A stretch of DNA of 64,000 bases from a virus. Location: positions 1 to 64,000 of the IMG/VR virus record IMGVR_UViG_3300037520_001276. The stretch is one strand, 5' to 3'. The notes beneath the pieces were generated by a model, which searched no databases, was not told the DNA's origin, and saw nothing but the letters and a program-made list of their open reading frames with translations. This document shows, piece by piece, positions 32,637 to 39,184 of this stretch. The position numbers and the translations under genes are program-made. Within the stretch, counting starts at the first letter, position 1. Every line of letters begins with the position of its first letter.

Positions 32637-33809
32637 TTATTGTGTTTTTTTTCCGTATGAAATAAGATTTTTAATTTTTTGAATATCTTCTAATATTACT
32701 TTTTCTTCTTTAGACTCTAATTTCATCATAATTTTAGATGCTTTATCTGTGTTTTCACCAGCCTCATCGTTTACCGGTTGTACTGATTTATTATACGCCT
32801 TTCTTTTCAGTTTAGCAAGTAAATTATCTTTTCTTATTTTGTTTCTTTCTTTATTAACAGGTGTTTCTACTGAATTGGCCCATTCAGGGTTATTACCTGT
32901 TCTTGAAGATCCTACAAGTAAATCGTCCATCCATTCTTCATTTGGTTTAATTCCGTCATTAAAATCTAAGTTTTCTAACCCAGCCGCTGTAAAATTTTTC
33001 ACATAATCATCAACAGCGTCAGATGGTATATACGCCTTTTTAGACATTTTAGCTAACTCACCATTTCCTTTAGGGAAGTGTTTAGCATCCATTTCATAAT
33101 CACCCTTAGAACCACCTTTTAAGTAGTCTTTCATTTTTTTAACAACACTATTAATGTAATCATCATTTTCTTTTTTAGATCTTGATTGTGCACTTTTAGT
33201 TACGTTATTAACTTTAGTCTTTTTATTTTTCTTTTTCTTTTCCTCTAAAACAATATTTTCAATAATATTAATAACTTCATTTTCTTTAAAATAGAATGTC
33301 TCATTTGTTGATTCGTCAAGAGTTATTTTATATGTTATACTTTCCTTTCTAAGAAGTTTAAAATCTTCCGAATCAATTTTATTATTTTTGTTTTTATCTA
33401 TGGCTCTCTGTCTGCCATATAACTTTTCTTTAACTTCTGATTTTTTAGATCTTAATTTTGCAAAATCGTTTGCCCCTATTTTATTATATGGTTTTGCTTG
33501 TTTTGCAATATGTTGTTGTCCTTTAGAAAGTGTTTTAGACTCTTTAAATTCACCTTCCATATATCCACATTCAGAACATTCTCCTTCAACCATATTACCG
33601 CTACCACATTCTGAACACATTCCTCTACTTTCTTCCATGTATCCACACTCTTTGCACTCACCTTCATACATATTTCCACTTCCACACTCTGAGCATAATT
33701 CTTTTTTCATATTTTTATCTTCAAAAATTTTATTTCCTAGTGAATGAATTCTTTTTTTTATTTCTTCCGAAATAACTTTATCAACTATTTTTAAACTATC
33801 ACTTCTCAT
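32637..33809 (-). CDS. tagged protein with twin zinc ribbons
   Basis: 390 aa. The N-terminus MRSDSLKIVDKVISEE is a tag ending in I-S-E. Residues about 35-80 hold two nearly identical zinc ribbons (CSECGSGNM then GECxECGYM). A loop DKNKNNKIDSEDF near residue 140 looks like an EF-hand. A second tag-like helix NEVINIIENIVLEE lies near 180, and EEKVILEDIQ near the C-terminus, offering several (L/I)-x-E sites, as in a scaffold that is cut into pieces. TATTTATT is 4 nt before the ATG. Confidence 0.75.
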   Translation of the reverse strand: MRSDSLKIVDKVISEEIKKRIHSLGNKIFEDKNMKKELCSECGSGNMYEGECKECGYMEESRGMCSECGSGNMVEGECSECGYMEGEFKESKTLSKGQQHIAKQAKPYNKIGANDFAKLRSKKSEVKEKLYGRQRAIDKNKNNKIDSEDFKLLRKESITYKITLDESTNETFYFKENEVINIIENIVLEEKKKKNKKTKVNNVTKSAQSRSKKENDDYINSVVKKMKDYLKGGSKGDYEMDAKHFPKGNGELAKMSKKAYIPSDAVDDYVKNFTAAGLENLDFNDGIKPNEEWMDDLLVGSSRTGNNPEWANSVETPVNKERNKIRKDNLLAKLKRKAYNKSVQPVNDEAGENTDKASKIMMKLESKEEKVILEDIQKIKNLISYGKKTQ

Positions 33810-33840
33810 AATTAATAAATATCTCGATAGTCATAAAGTT

Positions 33841-34335
33841 TTATTTAATTGATTTTAAAATTATCTTTTTGATTTCTTCTTCACTTAATCCTGTTCTTAG
33901 TGACACATTTTCAATCGCTTCACTAAGTGGTGATTTTTTTATTTTTCTCGGTTTAACTTCTCTTACAGGTTTATCTTTACTATCCCCCTGACTACAATAT
34001 GGAAAAGTTTTACATTTTTTATTAAACGAAACAAAAGAACCGCCAGGTATTTGTGTTCTTTTATATGATCTACCGGAACCTATTGGGTGATTACCTCGCA
34101 TATTAACGTCTTCAAACCCTGGCGCATCATAAGCACCAACAGAAGATGATGAGGTCGCTTCTTTAAATTCGCCCTCCATTCTTTTGTATTCTTCCTTTGC
34201 CTCCTCATCATTAGAAAACATAGAAAAAGCCGGACCTTCAAAACCACCAGCAGAACCTGCACCTGTAGCCTCTTTAGGTTCATCTTTAACTTTTTTTAAA
34301 GACTTTTTTATTAACTCATTTAATAATTTATCCAT
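33841..34335 (-). CDS. probable virion protein with EAT-motif repeats
   Basis: 164 aa. Two similar segments, KEATGAGSAGGFEGPAF and KEATSSSSVGAYDAPGF, lie about 36 residues apart. The C-terminus repeats a basic-helical pattern (GLSEEEIKKIILKSI). The N-terminus MDKLLNELIKKSLKKVKDE resembles the tags but does not end in (L/I)-x-E. The stop overlaps no gene but the start overlaps the stop of 34335-34583 by one base. Structural role inferred from composition and context. Confidence 0.62.
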   Translation of the reverse strand: MDKLLNELIKKSLKKVKDEPKEATGAGSAGGFEGPAFSMFSNDEEAKEEYKRMEGEFKEATSSSSVGAYDAPGFEDVNMRGNHPIGSGRSYKRTQIPGGSFVSFNKKCKTFPYCSQGDSKDKPVREVKPRKIKKSPLSEAIENVSLRTGLSEEEIKKIILKSIK

Positions 34336-34583
34336 TACTTCTTATTTTTTAAACTTCCTTGCCATGTGTTCTTTTTTGTCCACATTGTGTAATAAAACTC
34401 GGCCATCATATTGGTAAATATTTCATTAAAATCAGGTCTTAGTGATCCGTTTTTTAATTCTTTGCCCATTTTTTTAATTAATGTATCCTCAAATTTTTTA
34501 ACTGTAGGTTCTCCAAGAAAATCTTTTATCTCTTTTCTAACTAACGTTTCTAATTCTTTTTTTTCTTGTGGTGAAAGTGCCAT
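34335..34583 (-). CDS. hypothetical helical protein, 82 aa
   Basis: Begins MALSPQEKKELETLVRKEI. Helical with a basic C-terminus. One-base overlaps with both neighbours indicate coupled translation in a block running from 36510 to 33841. Confidence 0.65.
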   Translation of the reverse strand: MALSPQEKKELETLVRKEIKDFLGEPTVKKFEDTLIKKMGKELKNGSLRPDFNEIFTNMMAEFYYTMWTKKNTWQGSLKNKK

Positions 34584-34996
34584 TATTTAAATAATTGAAT
34601 ATAAACGAAGGAAGCCATTAAAACTCCGGAAGCAATTTCAACAATATTTGATTTTATTCCTGACCATTTTAATTTACCTCTTAGGTCCTTATTATCTTGT
34701 TCTACAAGTTTGTATTTTTCTTCAACACCAGCAACTATTAGTTGATTATTAACGTCTTTCTGCTCTAATTTTGATATAACTGAATCCTGCTTAACTATCT
34801 TTTTTTGTAATTCAATTATTTCAAAATCAGTTAATTTTTTTAACTCTCTTAATTTATCTAACTCATTTAAGTCAGTTTCTATTTGTCTACCCACTTCAGT
34901 AGGAAAACATATTTGTGTGGTGTCTTTTTTAACTTCTTTTTGTGAATATGAGTATGTCGATACTATCACAAAAAATAAAACTAATATTTTTTTCAT
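34583..34996 (-). CDS. exported coiled-coil protein with C-terminal membrane helix
   Basis: 137 aa. An N-terminal signal peptide (MKKILVLFFVIVSTYSYSQ), a periplasmic coiled coil at about 40-105 and a C-terminal transmembrane helix (IVEIASGVLMASFVYIQLF). This is the topology of a unimolecular spanin except that there is no lipobox Cys. With 34999-35352 and the amidase-like gene it may form a lysis cassette. Confidence 0.6.
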   Translation of the reverse strand: MKKILVLFFVIVSTYSYSQKEVKKDTTQICFPTEVGRQIETDLNELDKLRELKKLTDFEIIELQKKIVKQDSVISKLEQKDVNNQLIVAGVEEKYKLVEQDNKDLRGKLKWSGIKSNIVEIASGVLMASFVYIQLFK

Positions 34997-34998
34997 AT

Positions 34999-35352
34999 TT
35001 AAAACTTATATCTTTTTCTCAATGAGCTATCAATTTGTTTATTAGTCCAACCCGGTATTTCTTTGGCCTTTTCATCATAATAGTTGTTTATTACTGTTTT
35101 TTGTGCTCTTATATTTTCAATGGTCTCATCAATTTTTTCTATGTCTTTTTTATAAACTGATATCGAGTCATCTAAATCTTTTTGTTTTTGTTTAAGGTCA
35201 TTAATTTTAGTATCTAACTGTTGTAATTTGTATTTCAACAACTCACTCTTGTCAGGTGCCGGAGTTAAAACTTTAACCAATAAAAAGACAACAACACCAA
35301 TTAATAGTGTTAATAATATTTCTTTAAAATATTTTTTTATAAAATTTTTCAT
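34999..35352 (-). CDS. membrane-anchored coiled-coil protein, i-spanin-like
   Basis: 117 aa. One N-terminal transmembrane helix (ILLTLLIGVVVFLLVKVL, residues about 12-29), then a coiled coil to about residue 90 and a basic end. This matches the layout of Rz-type inner-membrane spanins, but spanins diverge so much that layout is the only evidence. Confidence 0.55.
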   Translation of the reverse strand: MKNFIKKYFKEILLTLLIGVVVFLLVKVLTPAPDKSELLKYKLQQLDTKINDLKQKQKDLDDSISVYKKDIEKIDETIENIRAQKTVINNYYDEKAKEIPGWTNKQIDSSLRKRYKF

Positions 35353-35921
35353 TACTTTTCTTCTTCTTTTTTAAATTCAGTTTTTCTTCTATTAGATAAA
35401 ATTTTAGCCCACTTAGATTTGAACTTATTATAGTAACCTGTTAATTTATTTATTAGTTCTGTAAGTTTTTCGTCTAATTTAATCATATCTCCGTTGATAT
35501 ATACTCCGTTGTTTTCTCCAATAGAGAAGAAGAATTCCAAATCAAAATCAATGACTTTACCGCTCCATTGTACTTCGTTTGGGTACATGTTTAAAACACC
35601 AAAATCAGACAAATCTGATACTTCAGAAACAAACTCATCCATAGTTTCTTGATAAGCGGTTTTTTCATCTGTAGTTAATTCAACGTCTTTTTTTTCTTTA
35701 CCATGTAATGTTAAAAGACCTCCTGATATTCTATAAGACTTACTTTTATCTCTTTTCTCTACTTCAGGTTTTTCATCTTGTACATCAGCAGTTTCATACC
35801 CTTGCTCATCATCTTCAATGTTATCTTCTATACTTTTTGCTAAATTTATTCTTGATGCCTGTTCTTGTAGCATTCTCGATCTTTTTAACAAATTTTTAAT
35901 TTCGTCGTACTGATTACTCAT
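35352..35921 (-). CDS. probable virion or scaffold protein
   Basis: 189 aa. The N-terminus MSNQYDEIKNLLKRSRMLQE is a basic helix ending in L-Q-E, a further candidate tag. An acidic linker follows, then a folded part (YRISGGLLTLHGK, then VQWSGKVIDFDLEFFFSIGE). Overlaps its downstream neighbour by one base. Structural role inferred. Confidence 0.6.
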   Translation of the reverse strand: MSNQYDEIKNLLKRSRMLQEQASRINLAKSIEDNIEDDEQGYETADVQDEKPEVEKRDKSKSYRISGGLLTLHGKEKKDVELTTDEKTAYQETMDEFVSEVSDLSDFGVLNMYPNEVQWSGKVIDFDLEFFFSIGENNGVYINGDMIKLDEKLTELINKLTGYYNKFKSKWAKILSNRRKTEFKKEEEK

Positions 35922-36510
35922 TTTTTAATAGTTTTGTTAATAATTCAAAATTGAATGATGGGTTTAAATCTTTATATACAAAATCGTAGTTGCTTTTTGA
36001 GGTCACCCCTTTAAAGTCTATAACTTCTCCATATCTTACATTAGTACCAATACACTCTCTTTCTATATTCATTTTATCACATATTTCAATCAAAAGTTTT
36101 GAAAGACTTACTATTTGTTTTTCCTCATATTTGTCCCAATATAGGTAGTCTCTCCACTTTTTTTCAAATACTTCTTTTTTATAAATATCACCAACATAAT
36201 TTAGATATTTGTTTTCTAAAGCATTTTTTTGTAACCAACCATAATTTTCTAAAACTATAACAATTGATTTTTTATCTACTTTATCATTTCCCATAAATTT
36301 AGTGTGTTGGTTGTCATCTAAAATTTTATAAATTTCACCTTCTTTATCTACAATATAATTTGGTATATATGGGTTTTTACCGTTATATCTATATTTTAAA
36401 GAATTAATATAGTTTTTAGCAGATCTTTTAGATTCGGCTAATATTATTTGGGTTTTTTTGTTTGATGTCTCGACAGTTTTAAAGTCTGTCGATTTTGAAA
36501 GATCCACCAT
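35914..36510 (-). CDS. amidase-2/PGRP-like protein with altered metal site
   Basis: 198 aa. The segments YIVDKEGEIYKILDD, IVIVLENYGWL and, near the end, KGVTSKSNYDF then NPSFNFELL align with the fold of N-acetylmuramoyl-L-alanine amidases of the amidase-2/PGRP type (IDxxGxIYxLV, SIGIExxN, KxDPGxxF). The His that should end the first strand is replaced by Ala-Glu (IILAESK), and I see no clear second His/Cys ligand. It may bind rather than cut peptidoglycan, or use other ligands. Overlaps the gene upstream by 32 nt. Confidence 0.5.
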   Translation of the reverse strand: MVDLSKSTDFKTVETSNKKTQIILAESKRSAKNYINSLKYRYNGKNPYIPNYIVDKEGEIYKILDDNQHTKFMGNDKVDKKSIVIVLENYGWLQKNALENKYLNYVGDIYKKEVFEKKWRDYLYWDKYEEKQIVSLSKLLIEICDKMNIERECIGTNVRYGEVIDFKGVTSKSNYDFVYKDLNPSFNFELLTKLLKNE

Positions 36511-37651
36511 TTCTATTTATGTAAGAAAGACGTTTAGGTTCTGTTTGAATTACTTGATTAATGATTTCTTCATTATTTTTAATTACTTCTTCAACTTCTT
36601 CTTTTATTCCCTGTAAGTCTGTTAAATCCTCCCTTTCAAAGTATTCATCAACGGGAACATCATTTTTGTCAATATAAACAGGAACCTCAACAATTTTTTC
36701 CACTTCTTTTATTACTTCAACAGGTACCTCAACAATTTTTTCAATTATTATCGGTTCTACTTGGTCGGTATCTTGTATGGTATCATGTATGGTATCTTGT
36801 ATGGTAACTTGTGGGGTGGTTATGGTATAGTTATGGGGTGTGTCATCTTTTTTTCTTGTGTTTTTAAACGCCTGATTAGTAGCAATTACAAGTGTTATTG
36901 CCAATGGATCAAAAACAAATATTAAAATTAAAATGAAAAAGTTTGCGGTTTTTTTAATGTCCCAACTTAATAACTCACTTAAATACTTGATGGTACCTAG
37001 TTCTCCTCCACCAATCTCTTTTGATTCCATATTTAATATGTCAACATCTAGTTTTGTAATACTGTCATTAAATGCATCTATTTTTTTAGATATTGTGTCT
37101 CTTCTTGTTTGAGCCTCTTTTAATTGCCCTTCAAAAGATTTTCTATTTTCGTTATTTGCTTTTGTAATTAACTGTCCGGTTCTTTTATCTACTGTTTGTG
37201 TTGTTGTGTTATTTGATAATCCATCTCTTAATTTTGTGATATCTCCATCAAGTATTGTTTTTTCTTTATTCAGTTCAGTTTTTATATCTTCAAATCTTTT
37301 CTTTTTTACTTCAACATTTTTCACTTGTTTTTCACCTATTTCAAGTTTTGCAATATTATCTTGAAAACCGGTACTAAGTAATCCATATATACCTAAAGAA
37401 GTTATTATTGACAACGTTATTAATGCAATTGTCATATATATCTTTAAAACTCCATAGGTCTCTTTCCATTTGTCGTGTAAATATGTTGCTATAGCGATTT
37501 TAGATATTTCTAAAAATGTACCCATAATTATAACAGGAATTGCCGCACCAACAAATACAACAGCTAACCCAACAACGCTATAATACGCGGCAGTTCCTGA
37601 TAATCCTAATGCACAAAATAACAAAAACCAAGGTAAAAACTTTTCTTTCAT
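36479..37651 (-). CDS. multi-span membrane protein with periplasmic or cytoplasmic coiled coil
   Basis: 390 aa. Three transmembrane segments in the first ~100 residues, a coiled coil at about 105-215, a fourth membrane helix (FFILILIFVFDPLAITLVIA) near 240-260, then an acidic tail. The tail carries a Val/Glu-rich repeat (KIVEVPVEVIKEVEKIVEV) shared with 44677-45312, and TIQD/TIHD repeats coded by a 12-bp DNA repeat. TATTTATT lies 17 nt upstream. Possible holin-like, membrane-anchor or host-envelope role; unknown. Confidence 0.65.
   Translation of the reverse strand: MKEKFLPWFLLFCALGLSGTAAYYSVVGLAVVFVGAAIPVIIMGTFLEISKIAIATYLHDKWKETYGVLKIYMTIALITLSIITSLGIYGLLSTGFQDNIAKLEIGEKQVKNVEVKKKRFEDIKTELNKEKTILDGDITKLRDGLSNNTTTQTVDKRTGQLITKANNENRKSFEGQLKEAQTRRDTISKKIDAFNDSITKLDVDILNMESKEIGGGELGTIKYLSELLSWDIKKTANFFILILIFVFDPLAITLVIATNQAFKNTRKKDDTPHNYTITTPQVTIQDTIHDTIQDTDQVEPIIIEKIVEVPVEVIKEVEKIVEVPVYIDKNDVPVDEYFEREDLTDLQGIKEEVEEVIKNNEEIINQVIQTEPKRLSYINRNGGSFKIDRL
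36767..36811. repeat. 12-bp tandem repeat inside a gene
   Basis: About 3.75 copies of GGTATCTTGTAT (one base changed in copy 2) coding TIQD/TIHD units. Copy number could vary by slippage without a frameshift. Confidence 0.75.
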
Positions 37652-37699
37652 ATTTTAATAATATAATTAATAAATAGTTATAATAAAGTAATCAAAAAA

Positions 37700-37725
37700 A
37701 AACCACAGTATTCTGACTGTGGTTT
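37700..37725 (-). terminator. rho-independent terminator after the sigma-factor gene
   Basis: AAACCACAG pairs with CTGTGGTTT around an 8-nt loop and is followed on the minus strand by TTTTTTT. Confidence 0.82.
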
Positions 37726-37757
37726 GCCTAAGTGTATGACGACAAATAGGTCTTTTA

Positions 37758-38573
37758 TCATAAATATTCAAATAAATCTGAACACTCGTTTCTAAGTTTA
37801 CGAAGAGCCTTTTCTTTGATTTGTCTAACTCTTTCTTTTGTTAAACTAAAATCGGATCCGATGTCTTCCAATGTTCTTGGTGTTCCTGTGATTCCGTAGT
37901 AGTCTTCAACGATAACTCTTTCTCTATTGTCTAAAACACCCATAATATTCATCATTTTTTCTTTTAAAAGGTCTTTTGTTGAAAATATCTCGTCGGGTGA
38001 TTCTACGTTATCATTTTTAATGATGTCAATAAGGGTGTCACCGTCTTCGTTGATATGCATATCAAGATCAATCATTCTTGGTAGTGTAGCAAATTTGTCT
38101 GAAAGATCCTTATTTGTTTTTTCGTTTTCTTTCTTTTCTTTTTGCATATCCTGAACAACATTAACTGGAAGTCTTATTGTTCTTGAATTTTCATTAAGTG
38201 ATTGTAAAATTGATTGTTTAATCCACCATACCGCATACGATATAAAACGGTTATTTTTACTCCAATCAAAGTTTTTAATTGCCTTCATAAGGCCAAAGTT
38301 TCCTTCAGCAATTAAGTCAGATAAATCGACTCCTTGATTTTGGTATTGTTTGGCCACAGTAATTACAAATCGTAAATTACCTTCCAACATTTCTTTTTGA
38401 ATTTGTTCTCTTTCTCTATCCGTACAATCATTAGATGCTATACGTTGGGCTAAGAATTTTTCTCTGTCAGGTGTCATCACCTTCAGTTTTCTAATGTCTT
38501 TTAAATAAATTTGAATCTCATCTTGATTCAAAGGGTTTGACGATTTAACGTCCTCCATCTTTTCTCTTTCCAT
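37758..38573 (-). CDS. sigma-70 family RNA polymerase sigma factor
   Basis: 271 aa with nearly full group 1/2 architecture: region 1.2 (DEIQIYLKDIRKL), region 2 (NLRFVITVAKQYQ, DLIAEGNFGLMKAI, FISYAVWWIKQSI), region 3, and region 4 (RERVIVEDYYGI, TLEDIG, TKERVRQIKEKALRKL). It should bind host core polymerase. T4 gp55 is far shorter, so this looks like an acquired RpoD-type factor. It is the last gene of the methylase operon, before the terminator at 37700. Its target may be the TATTTATA element, an inference. Confidence 0.92.
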   Translation of the reverse strand: MEREKMEDVKSSNPLNQDEIQIYLKDIRKLKVMTPDREKFLAQRIASNDCTDREREQIQKEMLEGNLRFVITVAKQYQNQGVDLSDLIAEGNFGLMKAIKNFDWSKNNRFISYAVWWIKQSILQSLNENSRTIRLPVNVVQDMQKEKKENEKTNKDLSDKFATLPRMIDLDMHINEDGDTLIDIIKNDNVESPDEIFSTKDLLKEKMMNIMGVLDNRERVIVEDYYGITGTPRTLEDIGSDFSLTKERVRQIKEKALRKLRNECSDLFEYL

Positions 38574-39183
38574 AATTGTCTAAAATTTCTTTTTCTGTCT
38601 CTGTTAATGATTCAATTCCTTTCTCTGATATTTTGTCTAATATTTCATCTACCGTTGGTAAATAATCGGGTTCGTTCTTTTGAACCATTTGATTAAAGTC
38701 CGTTGGCATTAAAAACTCAAACGTAAAATTTCTTAATTCTTCTTTTCTTTCTCTTAATTTACTTTCTACATTTATTTCTCCTGTTTTGTTTTCTTTCTTT
38801 TTTTCTTCTCCGTCAATATTCAAAAAATCTTTCTTTAGTTTTCTTGGCATTTTTATATCCACGTTCTTAGTTACTTCCATTAAAAAGTATTGTTCTGTAA
38901 TTTCTGACATACCCATATCGATATACTCTTTTAGGTCAGAAAAAACTTCTTTACTTCTAAAATGAAAAACAACACCGTACTCACCGTATGTAAACTTTAA
39001 AAATGGTGAAGATACGACTGTTAATAACTGAGACGACAAATTTGTTGCCAAGTTTTCTTGCTCATCAAAATCTCCAAAAATAAATAACATATAAGAGGGA
39101 TCTTGTTTTGGTTGTCTTTTTCTCATTAATTTACTTTTTATATATAGTACAAAGTTATATATTTTTTTTGATATTCCTAGCAT
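38545..39183 (-). CDS. hypothetical protein, 212 aa
   Basis: Lies between the methylase-like gene (1-nt gap) and the sigma gene (29-nt overlap). Basic N-terminus; an alternative start is Met 20 (MRKRQPKQD). The C-terminus LPTVDEILDKISEKGIESL resembles a short motif at the ends of several Bacteroidota proteins, as I recall. It may partner the sigma factor, but that is only a guess from position. Confidence 0.65.
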   Translation of the reverse strand: MLGISKKIYNFVLYIKSKLMRKRQPKQDPSYMLFIFGDFDEQENLATNLSSQLLTVVSSPFLKFTYGEYGVVFHFRSKEVFSDLKEYIDMGMSEITEQYFLMEVTKNVDIKMPRKLKKDFLNIDGEEKKKENKTGEINVESKLRERKEELRNFTFEFLMPTDFNQMVQKNEPDYLPTVDEILDKISEKGIESLTETEKEILDNYGKRKDGGR

Positions 39184-39184
39184 G

